In this document: one piece after another, positions 52,728-61,011 of the stretch | Position numbering within the stretch: the first letter of the stretch is position 1 | Layout: the number at the start of each line of letters is the position of its first letter | From: Pseudovibrio ascidiaceicola | GTDB lineage: Bacteria > Pseudomonadota > Alphaproteobacteria > Rhizobiales > Stappiaceae | DNA length: 64,000 nt | Reading direction: 5' to 3' | Assembly (NCBI RefSeq): GCF_900114245.1 | Contig: NZ_FOSK01000019.1 | Span: 1-64,000 of the forward strand | Notes under the pieces: generated by a model | Databases searched by the model: none | What the model was told of the DNA's origin: nothing | Seen by the model: only the letters and a program-made list of their open reading frames with translations | Made by a program: the position numbers and the translations under genes

Positions 52728-53798
52728 TTACTGCGCCAGGGATTTACCTGTGCTGCGAAGGTCTTCAAAGGCTTCTGTCAAACGAGTGACAATTCCTTTT
52801 TCACCTTCACGCAGCAATTTGCGCGGATCGTAGACCTTCTTATAAGGGACACCGGTCTCTGGGTCGATCTGGTGTTTGAACGCATTTGGCGTTTCGAACA
52901 CATAAGCGCCCGCCTGTTCGGAGAATGCGAACTGGGTATCGGTGTCGATGTTCATTTTGAACACACCGTAGCCCAGGCTTTCTGCGATTTTTGCTTTTTC
53001 AGAGCCGGAACCACCGTGGAACACGAGTGGCAGTGGGTTTTCACCCAGATCGTGGGTTTCGCGAACCAGTTTCTGGCTTTCACGAAGAATCTCAGGGCGC
53101 AGCTTCACGTTGCCTGGTTTGTAAACGCCGTGCACGTTGCCGAAGGATGCTGCCACAGAGAAGTGACCCAGTGGGTCGAGGCGGTTGTACGCTTCCAGTA
53201 CGTCTTCTGGCTGGGTGTACAGTTTCGGGTTGTCAGATCCGATGTCGTCGTCGGAGCCAACGCCGTCTTCTTCACCACCGGTGCAGCCGAGTTCGATCTC
53301 AAGGCTCATCTGCAGTGGAGCCATACGCTTCAGCAGGCGCTCACTTTCAGACAGGTTGTCTTCCAGAGTTTCCTCGGAAAGGTCCAGCATGTGAGAAGTA
53401 AAGAGTGGACGGCCATTTGCACGGAAGTAGTCTTCACCGTGCGAGATAAGAGCTTCCAGCCAAGGCACCAGCTTACGGTTTGCGTGGTCTGTGTGGAGCA
53501 CTACGCAAACACCGTAGTGTTTTGCCAGCAGGTGCACGTGTTGGGCTGCGGAAACCGCGCCAAGAACACGGGCCTGGAAGCTATCCGGCATGGCTGCTCC
53601 AGCATAGAACTGTGCGCCGCCGTTTGAGAGCTGTACGATTACGTCGGATTTGTTGGCTGCTGCAGCTTCGAGCACTGCGTTGATTGAGTTGGAGCCAACT
53701 ACGTTTACTGCTGGAAGAGCGTACTGCCCTTCACGTGCTGCCTGAATGAGGGTTTTGTATTCTTCGCCAAAAATGACGCCTGGACGCAGCTTCGTCAC
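52728..53798 (-). CDS. fba: Class II fructose-bisphosphate aldolase
   Basis: 356 residues, FbaA-like size. PAVNVVGSNSINAVLEAA is the N-terminal block, VVLHTDHANRK carries the zinc His and catalytic Asp, MSLEIELGCTGGEEDGVG and LPLVFHGGSGSEKAKIAE give the remaining zinc ligands and phosphate site. Zinc-dependent; cleaves fructose-1,6-bisphosphate or a related sugar phosphate. GTG start at 53798. Upstream lies a long leader with several hairpins. Confidence 0.93.
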   Translation of the reverse strand: MTKLRPGVIFGEEYKTLIQAAREGQYALPAVNVVGSNSINAVLEAAAANKSDVIVQLSNGGAQFYAGAAMPDSFQARVLGAVSAAQHVHLLAKHYGVCVVLHTDHANRKLVPWLEALISHGEDYFRANGRPLFTSHMLDLSEETLEDNLSESERLLKRMAPLQMSLEIELGCTGGEEDGVGSDDDIGSDNPKLYTQPEDVLEAYNRLDPLGHFSVAASFGNVHGVYKPGNVKLRPEILRESQKLVRETHDLGENPLPLVFHGGSGSEKAKIAESLGYGVFKMNIDTDTQFAFSEQAGAYVFETPNAFKHQIDPETGVPYKKVYDPRKLLREGEKGIVTRLTEAFEDLRSTGKSLAQ

Positions 53799-53827
53799 CT
53801 TAAAGGTCTCCCGATCGCATGTTGAGT

Positions 53828-53897
53828 GAGTAAAAAGCGAAGCCCGGGAGGAGGGAACGCTGTCTAAAACAGCAGGGAACGGACTTCGCTTTTACTC
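53828..53897 (-). promoter_or_regulatory. Large imperfect hairpin in the fba leader
   Basis: Arms GAGTAAAAAGCGAAGCCC (53828-53845) and GGACTTCGCTTTTACTC (53881-53897) pair over about 16 bp with one bulge, and contain an inner GCTGT-ctaaa-ACAGC hairpin (53859-53873). It begins 30 bases upstream of the fba start and would lie in the transcript leader. Could be a regulatory leader or a processing site. Confidence 0.6.
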
Positions 53898-53959
53898 ATG
53901 TGGTTCGGTTGTTACGTACCAGCTAAAAGGGGGTATAGCTGGCAGTAAGGCCCCGAATT

Positions 53960-53986
53960 AGGTTTGCCGAGGGTGGCGGCAAACCT
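53960..53986 (-). promoter_or_regulatory. Perfect 10-bp hairpin upstream of fba
   Basis: AGGTTTGCCG (53960-53969), loop agggtgg, CGGCAAACCT (53977-53986). No T-run on either side. Part of the 586-bp gap 53799-54384, which contains no convincing gene. Confidence 0.55.
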
Positions 53987-53990
53987 TGCA

Positions 53991-54008
53991 GGTGAAAAAC
54001 TTTTCACC
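53991..54008. promoter_or_regulatory. 18-bp palindrome GGTGAAAA-ac-TTTTCACC
   Basis: Arms 53991-53998 and 54001-54008 are perfect. The short centre suggests a dimeric-protein operator (LacI-size) rather than an RNA hairpin. About 193 bp upstream of fba. Confidence 0.5.
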
Positions 54009-54149
54009 GGGTGCAAAAAGATTTGAAGGGAAAGTGCATCGAAACGCGTTGGAATGAAATAAGTAGGAATACGTAGCTGATGCAATCGCACGAAAGCGTG
54101 GTTTGACCACGTTATAACGATTTAAAGTTCCCTCAAATGACAAATCACA

Positions 54150-54179
54150 AACTAACTGAGGGGAACGTGCGGGTTAGTT
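54150..54179. promoter_or_regulatory. AACTAAC/GTTAGTT inverted repeat near the 3' side of the fba leader gap
   Basis: Arms 54150-54156 and 54173-54179 with a 16-base spacer. Function not evident; it lies between the fba promoter region and the end of the HupE-set genes. Confidence 0.35.
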
Positions 54180-54384
54180 GCAATATTATGAGTACCAAAG
54201 CGCTTTTGCGAGACATATATCAGTATTACCTCGAGTAATAGGTATTGAACCCCATGACAGATTGTCGCCGAATATTGTGCGCTTAAGGGGAAAACCCGGG
54301 TGATTTTTCGGTTTTGCAGGCATTTTGCCGGGACACTACAGAAAAACCACCCGAATTGACGATTAGGTCAACTTGGTGAGTCGC

Positions 54385-55152
54385 TTACTTTACTCGTTTA
54401 AACGACTCGTATTCTCCGCGTGTCTGCAAAGATAATGTGACAGGGCTGTTAGTTCTGTTGCGCCAGAACCAGCCATGGTTGCCATCAAATGCTGCTGTAA
54501 TCTGTCCTTCATCTTGTGGCACACCGCGCCCTTTCACGTAGGAGATGGAGCGGCCTCCACCATCGCCGTGTGTGTCGAAGTTCAATGTGCCTCCGTTTGC
54601 CGTCCAGCGAAACGCTGCGCTCTTGCCTGCTTTCATCACCAGCTTCACCTCAACACCCTGACCGGGATCAAGTTGAATGGTGGTCTGATCGTTTTTGATG
54701 GCAGGTGTTGGGGCAACGGGTTGAGGCGCGGGTACCGCAGCAACAGTTTTCGCTGGTGCTACGGCTTTTGCCTCAACTTGGCGGGACGTGGCAGTCACAC
54801 GTTCGCGCAACTGCTGTTTCAGCATCACCTCAGCCAGTTTACGTTCAATTTCGTCAACGCGGTTGGTCAGTTCCGGTGAAGTGGTTGCCACTGGTTGGGT
54901 GGAGGTTGTCGATGCAGGAGCTGCAGTCGCAGCTGCATCGGCTGCACTTTCCTCTGCCAGCTGGGTTTTGATCTCACCCATCTCTGTCAGGCCCAGAATA
55001 CGGCCCATGCCGGTGGCATCTATTCCGTATTCAGAGGGTAGGATAACTACGACAAGAAGGGCCAAAGCAGACAACGCTGCGATAATGGTGGAGCGTTTCA
55101 GCTGCGCGGAAGTTGGTAGCTCAGAGCGCTTTGGTGGAGTTGTATTATGCAT
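54385..55152 (-). CDS. Transmembrane anchor-type protein linked with HupE
   Basis: 255 residues. Single membrane helix near residues 23-42 (IIAALSALALLVVVILP), then a Ala/Pro/Thr/Gln-rich linker with a coiled-coil (NRVDEIERKLAEVMLKQQLRER), and a C-terminal beta domain (AAFRWTANGGTLNFDTHGDG, GWFWRNRTNSPVTLSLQ). Proteins of this sort sit next to HupE/UreJ_2 genes in many proteobacteria and are called transmembrane anchor proteins; their function is unknown. ATG 55152, 11 bp after the HupE stop. Confidence 0.8.
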   Translation of the reverse strand: MHNTTPPKRSELPTSAQLKRSTIIAALSALALLVVVILPSEYGIDATGMGRILGLTEMGEIKTQLAEESAADAAATAAPASTTSTQPVATTSPELTNRVDEIERKLAEVMLKQQLRERVTATSRQVEAKAVAPAKTVAAVPAPQPVAPTPAIKNDQTTIQLDPGQGVEVKLVMKAGKSAAFRWTANGGTLNFDTHGDGGGRSISYVKGRGVPQDEGQITAAFDGNHGWFWRNRTNSPVTLSLQTRGEYESFKRVK

Positions 55153-55163
55153 AGTGCCTCACA

Positions 55164-55889
55164 TTAAAAAGATAGAATGAGGCCCGTGAGCTGGTATCCT
55201 ACCAACGCAAAGCCTGCCGTCATCATGGTGGTGTTCAGGGAATAGGCGTAGCGCCAGAAGGTCTGCGTGCGCCGCCAATAGCCCATGACAATGAGAATGC
55301 CGCTCAAGGCCAGTAACTGACCCAGCTCGACGCCCACATTAAAAGCGATGAGGTTGGGCACCAGACCATCCGGTGAGATCTCGTATTCGAGGATCTTGGT
55401 GGACAGCCCAAAGCCATGAAAGAACCCGAAGACCAGTGTGGTGAGGCGGGTGTTGGGCTGATACTTAAACCAGACCCGGAAGGCTCCCATATTATCAAGC
55501 GCTTTATAGACCACTGAGAAACCAATGATGGCGTCAATGATGTAGGCATTGATGCCAATGTTGAAGTAGACCCCGAGCAACATCGTGGTGGAGTGACCGA
55601 TCGCAAACAAGCTCACATAAACGCCGATGTCTTTGGTCTTGTAGAGGAAGAACACGATCCCAAGCAGGAACAGGATGTGATCGTACCCCGTGACCATGTG
55701 CTTGGCCCCCAGATACATGAAGGGGATGATGTTGATCCCGGAGATCTCTTGAATATAGCCCTTGTCACCGGTCGCGATGCCATGGGCCGCTGCGGGCAAA
55801 GTGAGTGCCAGCAATAGGATGTAGGAAAGCAGCAGCAAACGCGCGGGCGTCCACCGCTCAGCGCCTGCGCGCTGAAGAGGAAATGTCAT
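55164..55889 (-). CDS. HupE/UreJ-family membrane protein (putative metal permease)
   Basis: 241 residues. N-terminal signal-like segment with AAHGIATGD, then about seven membrane helices; histidine-rich sites GAKHMVTGYDHILFLLG and GHSTTMLLG, FGFFHGFGLST are typical of HupE/UreJ_2, thought to move nickel or cobalt. It lies in a three-gene group with the His-rich small protein and the anchor protein. Confidence 0.88.
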   Translation of the reverse strand: MTFPLQRAGAERWTPARLLLLSYILLLALTLPAAAHGIATGDKGYIQEISGINIIPFMYLGAKHMVTGYDHILFLLGIVFFLYKTKDIGVYVSLFAIGHSTTMLLGVYFNIGINAYIIDAIIGFSVVYKALDNMGAFRVWFKYQPNTRLTTLVFGFFHGFGLSTKILEYEISPDGLVPNLIAFNVGVELGQLLALSGILIVMGYWRRTQTFWRYAYSLNTTMMTAGFALVGYQLTGLILSF

Positions 55890-55921
55890 GGAAAATCCAA
55901 CTGTAGTTTATAGGATTGGCG

Positions 55922-56308
55922 CTACAGAAGGAATGGTCGGGGAGGGCGTTCCAGCCGTGAGGAAAGGTCAAACCGCAGGTTTTTGACAGGCTGGGCGGCG
56001 GGCTTGCCAACCTCAGCGGAAATCAGAAGACGCGTGAAACCCGCTTCAGCGGGAGCTTCGTGAGAATGATCAGCAGAATTATGCCCGTGCAGGTGTCCGG
56101 AGACTTGCAAGGAATCTTCAAACCCGTCGTGGCTATGGCCTGCTTCTTGTTCATGCGTGTCCGCAACCACATGCTGCTGATAGGTGGTTTGCGCCAGTGC
56201 TGCCAGGTCATGTGATGGCGTGGAACGGCCCATGACGGAGAACACGAGCATCAAAACGATGCACGTGAGCAGGGCAGATCTCAGCAATGTCATTAGACGA
56301 AACGGCAT
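55922..56308 (-). CDS. Small His-rich exported protein of the HupE group
   Basis: About 128 residues with an N-terminal hydrophobic stretch (LLRSALLTCIVLMLVFSVMG) and a His-rich middle (GHLHGHNSADHSHEAP and GHSHDGFEDS), likely binding a metal such as Ni, Co or Zn. The tail RLERPPRPFLL recalls the DUF2946-type ending of the two genes at 7585-8579. Start uncertain among ATG 56308, ATG 56293 and TTG 56323; none has a good ribosome site. First gene of the group. Confidence 0.65.
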   Translation of the reverse strand: MPFRLMTLLRSALLTCIVLMLVFSVMGRSTPSHDLAALAQTTYQQHVVADTHEQEAGHSHDGFEDSLQVSGHLHGHNSADHSHEAPAEAGFTRLLISAEVGKPAAQPVKNLRFDLSSRLERPPRPFLL

Positions 56309-56595
56309 GCAGCTGTCGCTCAACTCTCAAACAAGGAATGGCGCTGAATAGTCAGAGGACTATGGCAATACCATGGACCTTGGCGAAGAAAAAGACAGGA
56401 AACTCAAGTGCCTTGGAAAACCCCAGCCACTGCGATAGCTTACCGCTGTTTCCCGTATTAATCACCTAACTGACGTTGTATGCATAGGGAGTATTACTGA
56501 CTCGCGCTTCAGTTCTTGTGTTTGGTGATGATGCAAGAGCGCATGTAGATGAGCGTGCAGGCCCTTCCTTATCTCTAGACGTCAGCCGGGATCCG

Positions 56596-58104
56596 ATGAG
56601 CAAACCTAACATTCTGATATTTATGGTCGATCAGCTGAACGGAACTCTGTTTCCTGATGGCCCGGCTGATTGGCTCCACGCGCCGAACCTGAAGAAACTG
56701 GCGGAGCGCTCGACTCGTTTTAAAAATGCCTACACGGCGTCTCCGCTTTGTGCTCCGGGGCGGGCTTCGTTTATGTCAGGCCAGTTGCCGAGTGCGACTG
56801 GTGTTTATGATAATGCAGCAGAGTTTGCATCCTCCTTACCGACCTACGCGCATCACCTGCGCCGGGCGGGTTATCAGACTTGTTTGTCGGGTAAGATGCA
56901 CTTTGTTGGCCCTGATCAGCTTCACGGGTTTGAAGAACGGTTGACCACTGACGTCTATCCGCCTGATTTTGGCTGGACGCCAGATTACCGCAAGCCCGGG
57001 GAGCGGATTGACTGGTGGTATCACAACATGGGGTCAGTGACTGGATCAGGTACTGCCGAGATCACCAATCAGCTGGAATATGATGATGAGGTTGCCTACC
57101 ACGCCACGCGTAAGGTGTACGATCTGGCGCGGGGCAATGATGAGCGGCCATGGTGCCTGACGGTATCGTTCACCCATCCCCATGACCCTTATGTGGCACG
57201 GAAGAAATACTGGGATCTCTATGAGGACTGTGAGCATCTTCTGCCGCAGGTCCCTGCGATGCCTTACGAGGACCATGATGCGCATTCAAAGCGCATCTTT
57301 GATGCCAATGACTGGCGCTCCTTTGATATCAAAGAGGAAGATATCCGCCGGTCTCGCCGCGCATATTTCGCGAATATCTCTTACATTGACGACAAAATCG
57401 GCGAGGTCATGACCGCGCTGGAGAGCACGCGGCAAGAGGCGATTATCCTGTTCGTTTCGGATCATGGCGATATGCTGGGTGAGCGCGGTTTGTGGTTCAA
57501 GATGTCGTTCTTCGAAGGGTCAGCGCGTGTGCCGCTAATGATTTCAGCCCCACAAATGGAAGCTAGGTTGGTCACCACACCCGTCAGCAACATTGATGTG
57601 TGCCCGACTTTGTGTGACTTGGCTGGCATCAGTATGGCAGAGGTGATGCCGTGGACCACTGGAGAAACGCTGGTTGGACTGGGTCAGGGGGGAACGCGCA
57701 CTTCTCCCGTTGCGATGGAATATGCTGCAGAAGCTTCTTATGCACCTATGGTGTCACTGCGAGAAGGCCATTGGAAGTTCAATAAATGCCTGTTGGATGA
57801 AGATCAGTTGTTCGATCTGGAAGCTGACCCGCATGAGCTTCACAATCTGGCTCAAAACCCTGAATATCAGAGGGTCACAGACGAGTTCCGTACAAAAGCC
57901 GCTGCGCGTTGGGATCTGGAGCGTTTTGATGAGGATGTCCGTGCCAGTCAGGCGCGCAGGTGGGTTGTGTATGAAGCGCTTCGTCAGGGCGGGCACTACC
58001 CTTGGGATTACCAGCCCCTGCAAAAAGCATCTGAACGCTACATGCGCAACCACATGGATCTGAATGTCCTGGAAGAAAGCCAGCGGTATCCGCGGGGGGA
58101 ATGA
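56596..58104 (+). CDS. betC: Choline-sulfatase
   Basis: About 502 residues. SPLCAPGRASFMSGQ contains the C-x-P-x-R sulfatase motif with the Cys converted to formylglycine. The zinc/calcium ligands lie in VSDHGDMLGERGLW. The last ~45 residues (RWVVYEALRQGGHYPWDYQP and RNHMDLNVLEESQRYP) are the choline-sulfatase C-terminal domain, which separates it from general sulfatases. Liberates choline and sulfate from choline-O-sulfate. No betABI genes are adjacent. ATG 56596; the frame is open to 56518. Confidence 0.92.
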   Translation: MSKPNILIFMVDQLNGTLFPDGPADWLHAPNLKKLAERSTRFKNAYTASPLCAPGRASFMSGQLPSATGVYDNAAEFASSLPTYAHHLRRAGYQTCLSGKMHFVGPDQLHGFEERLTTDVYPPDFGWTPDYRKPGERIDWWYHNMGSVTGSGTAEITNQLEYDDEVAYHATRKVYDLARGNDERPWCLTVSFTHPHDPYVARKKYWDLYEDCEHLLPQVPAMPYEDHDAHSKRIFDANDWRSFDIKEEDIRRSRRAYFANISYIDDKIGEVMTALESTRQEAIILFVSDHGDMLGERGLWFKMSFFEGSARVPLMISAPQMEARLVTTPVSNIDVCPTLCDLAGISMAEVMPWTTGETLVGLGQGGTRTSPVAMEYAAEASYAPMVSLREGHWKFNKCLLDEDQLFDLEADPHELHNLAQNPEYQRVTDEFRTKAAARWDLERFDEDVRASQARRWVVYEALRQGGHYPWDYQPLQKASERYMRNHMDLNVLEESQRYPRGE

Positions 58105-58115
58105 CTTCGGCGCTA

Positions 58116-58988
58116 TCAAGCCGGCGCGAACATCCCCTGTAAAACGCTTCCCACACGATGAAAGTCTGGGTCCAGCTCGGTCTCCAGCGGGGCGATGACG
58201 AAATAAGCGCCTTTGCGTTGGTGAAAGCCGAAGGGGGCATAAAGGCGCTTGTTCTCAATCGCTTCTGTAACAAGAGGCCGGGGTGCGATTGTGGGGCCGA
58301 GGCTAGCTTCGGCTCCCTGAAGGACAAGGTACATCTCGTCGAAGTAGATTGTGTTGTCGGCTGGCTCCAGCGAAACGCCGCTTTCTTCCGCCCAACTTTC
58401 CCAGATGTGTGGTCTGTCTTTTGAGATCAGTCGGTTGTAGTGCGTAAGGGCGCGAGCAGGGTTATGTGTCTCTGGTGGAAGAAGCAAAGGGGAAATCACT
58501 AGACCAAACTCTTCATCAGCAAGCTTCAGAAGCGTATTGGGTACATCGGGTATTTCCTCAATGCGTAGGCTAAGGGAATAAGAGGCATCGACGGTGCCGC
58601 GATGAGTGTCATCTGCCACGAACTGCAACGGACGGTCGCCAATGGCTTCTTGAATGAGATGGGCATTCGGGATGATCACGCGCAGCAAACTGGTAGAGGG
58701 GGCCGCCAGTACGAAAGGTTTGCTTGCCAGATCATGAAAAAAACTCTGCTCGGCCTGCCTCAGCAAAGCAAAGGCGCTCCGTGTTTCCTGAAACAACTTT
58801 TCTCCGGCTGGCGTTGATAGGTTGCGGCGTGAAACGCGGGTGAACAACTTCGTTCCCAACTCGGCTTCCAGTGCTTTGATGTGTTTGCTGACAGCACCTT
58901 CCGTCACGCACAGTTCGTCCGCCGCTGCTGCTATGTTTCCGCATCTCACTGTCGTCTCAAAAGCTCTGAGAGAGGGGAGACGGCCCAT
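58116..58988 (-). CDS. LysR family transcriptional regulator
   Basis: About 290 residues. N-terminal HTH: LPSLRAFETTVRCGNIAAAA and DELCVTEGAVSKHIKALE; the C-terminal ~200 residues form the periplasmic-binding-fold effector domain. The position convergent with the choline-sulfatase gene and the family habit of choline-sulfate regulators make a role in that pathway possible, but it is divergent from the nucleoside genes (102 bp apart) and may control those instead. ATG 58988 follows TAGGAAAG; TTG 59012 would add eight residues. Confidence 0.88.
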   Translation of the reverse strand: MGRLPSLRAFETTVRCGNIAAAADELCVTEGAVSKHIKALEAELGTKLFTRVSRRNLSTPAGEKLFQETRSAFALLRQAEQSFFHDLASKPFVLAAPSTSLLRVIIPNAHLIQEAIGDRPLQFVADDTHRGTVDASYSLSLRIEEIPDVPNTLLKLADEEFGLVISPLLLPPETHNPARALTHYNRLISKDRPHIWESWAEESGVSLEPADNTIYFDEMYLVLQGAEASLGPTIAPRPLVTEAIENKRLYAPFGFHQRKGAYFVIAPLETELDPDFHRVGSVLQGMFAPA

Positions 58989-59089
58989 TAGATTTACTTT
59001 CCTATCACTCAAGTCAGAATCCCAAATATTCGATTATCAAGAGGATTATAGCAGCCTAATACTCAACTAAGAAAGTATAGGAGGCAAAT

Positions 59090-60016
59090 TTGGACAAACT
59101 TTGGATTGATACTGATACAGCATCGGATGATGCGGTTGCGCTGATGATTGTCATGTCGCTGGTGCCTGAAAGGATAGCAGGAATTAGCACGGTTGCTGGC
59201 AACGTGCCGGTGCACCTGTCCTCTCGCAATGCCTCCTATACTGCACGACTGTGTGAGTTTGAGACTGTCATTCATGAAGGCGCCGCCAGCCCGTTGTTAA
59301 GACCGCTTAAAACGGCTCAGTACATCCATGGTGAAGATGGTATGGGAGATATTGGATTGGACCTGGGAACGCCTAACTTATCTGGTGTTCCTGCAGCGGT
59401 TGCTCTGGTGGAAGCAGCTCGTATGAATAAAGGAGAGCTGGAGGTTGTCACGCTTGGCCCGCTGACCAACATTGCACTTGCTCTGAAGCTGGATCCTGAT
59501 TTTGCGGGCAATATCGCCAAGTTGACCATCATGGGTGGTACTGGTGATTGCTACGGCAATGTTACGCCGGTCTCAGAATACAATATCTGGGCTGACCCGG
59601 AAGCCGCAGATATTGTGTTTCGCTCACCTATTCCTAAGGTCATGATTGGGTGGGATATCTCTCGGAAATATGCGAGTGTTTCTGACCAAGAAGCTGAGGA
59701 GCTGCTCGCTCTTGATACTGCGAAAGCTCGGGTTGCGGTTCATTCGCAAAAGGTGCTCCGTGCATTCTGCGCCTCCACATCAGGCGTGAATGGTTTTGAT
59801 CTGCCAGACCCTATCGCATTGGCCGCTGCCATCAATCCTTATGTGATCACGGAGGCAAAGCCTTATGCGGTGAGTGTGGTTTGTCAGGACGGTTCTGCCA
59901 GAGGGTTGACCATCCTAAATGACAGGCATTGCCAGGACACACCAAAAACAACGAGAGTAGCGCAAACTGCAAACAGAACCGTGTTCTGGCAGATGCTGAC
60001 GGAGGCTCTGAAATGA
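59090..60016 (+). CDS. Inosine/uridine-preferring type nucleoside hydrolase
   Basis: 308 residues. WIDTDTASDDAVALM carries the DxDxxxDD calcium site, LEVVTLGPLTNIALAL and NIWADPEAADIVF are family blocks, and DLPDPIALAAAINP provides the late calcium Asp but lacks the catalytic His (MHDP in classical members), as in some group III enzymes. Splits a ribonucleoside into base and ribose. TTG start at 59090, with TAGGAGGC before it. It overlaps the next gene in an ATGA junction. Confidence 0.88.
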   Translation: MDKLWIDTDTASDDAVALMIVMSLVPERIAGISTVAGNVPVHLSSRNASYTARLCEFETVIHEGAASPLLRPLKTAQYIHGEDGMGDIGLDLGTPNLSGVPAAVALVEAARMNKGELEVVTLGPLTNIALALKLDPDFAGNIAKLTIMGGTGDCYGNVTPVSEYNIWADPEAADIVFRSPIPKVMIGWDISRKYASVSDQEAEELLALDTAKARVAVHSQKVLRAFCASTSGVNGFDLPDPIALAAAINPYVITEAKPYAVSVVCQDGSARGLTILNDRHCQDTPKTTRVAQTANRTVFWQMLTEALK

Positions 60017-61011
60017 GCAGCAACTTGCTTTCCATGCCCAAGGTGGAGCTACATACGCATATTGATTGCAGCTTGGATTTTGGGACTGCCGCTCGTTTGA
60101 AGCCTGGTATGAGTTTTGAGGATTATCAGGAAGCTTTCATTGCACCGGAAAAATGCACAGACCTCTCACAGTTTCTTATGTGCATTGACCCCGCTTTGGT
60201 GTTGTTGCAAACAAAGCTTGCTCTGCAAATCAGTGTTGATGGAATGATCCGCCAGTTGGCTGCAGACCACGTTGTTTATGCAGAAATCCGCTTCGCACCG
60301 CACTTGCACACCCGTATTGGCTTGAGAACGGAAGAGGTCGTGGAGACAGTTCTTGGCCAGATGTTTGAAAGTAGTGAACGTGAGGGGATCTATTGCCGCC
60401 TGATTCTTTGCACTCTACGCCACTTCAACGAAGAGCAAAGCTTTGAGGTCGCAGATCTCGTTGCACGTTATCAAACGCAAGGTGTTGTGGCGTTAGACCT
60501 GGCGGCGGATGAGGCCAACTTTCCCCTTGATGAACATACCAATGCCTTCCGCCGGGCCAACACGCTGGGGCTGAATACAATCGCGCATGCGGGCGAAGCA
60601 AGTGGGGCTGACAGCGTGCTGGAAACGTTGGACAAGCTCTCCGTTAGCCGTATCGGGCATGGGGTGCGTTCGGTTGAAGATCCTCGGGTTTTGGAACGTT
60701 TGATAAAGGATGACATCCATTTGGAGGTCTGCCCCAGCTGCAATATTCAGACGGAGATCTTCCCACGGTTGAAGGACCACAGCCTCGCGCAGTTGAAAGA
60801 TGCAGGTGTTAAACTCAGCCTCAATACAGATGCCCGGGCGACCACCAATGTTTCCCTTACTCAAGAATATGAGCGTGTGCAAAAAGCTCTCAACTGGACT
60901 GAGCAAGACCTGATCACAAGTTCTCAATTGGCCATCAAAGCCAGTTTTGCTCCAGACGACATCAAACGGAGCGTCCAGCAAAAGCTGGAGGCTTACACGG
61001 TGAAAGCTTAA
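60013..61011 (+). CDS. Adenosine deaminase-family protein
   Basis: 332 residues. VELHTHIDCS supplies the first zinc His pair, IAHAGEASG the His and catalytic Glu, IGHGV the later His, and LSLNTDARATT the zinc Asp. The usual NTDD pair is NTDA here, so the second Asp, which in mouse ADA contacts the purine ring, is Ala; substrate preference may differ from adenosine. ATG 60013 overlaps the hydrolase stop. With the upstream hydrolase it forms a nucleoside breakdown pair; the base or a modified nucleoside could be the real substrate. Confidence 0.85.
   Translation: MSSNLLSMPKVELHTHIDCSLDFGTAARLKPGMSFEDYQEAFIAPEKCTDLSQFLMCIDPALVLLQTKLALQISVDGMIRQLAADHVVYAEIRFAPHLHTRIGLRTEEVVETVLGQMFESSEREGIYCRLILCTLRHFNEEQSFEVADLVARYQTQGVVALDLAADEANFPLDEHTNAFRRANTLGLNTIAHAGEASGADSVLETLDKLSVSRIGHGVRSVEDPRVLERLIKDDIHLEVCPSCNIQTEIFPRLKDHSLAQLKDAGVKLSLNTDARATTNVSLTQEYERVQKALNWTEQDLITSSQLAIKASFAPDDIKRSVQQKLEAYTVKA

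Noticed and set aside
52707-53627. 306-codon open frame antisense to the aldolase
   Set aside because: Shadow of a class II aldolase with intact active-site motifs.
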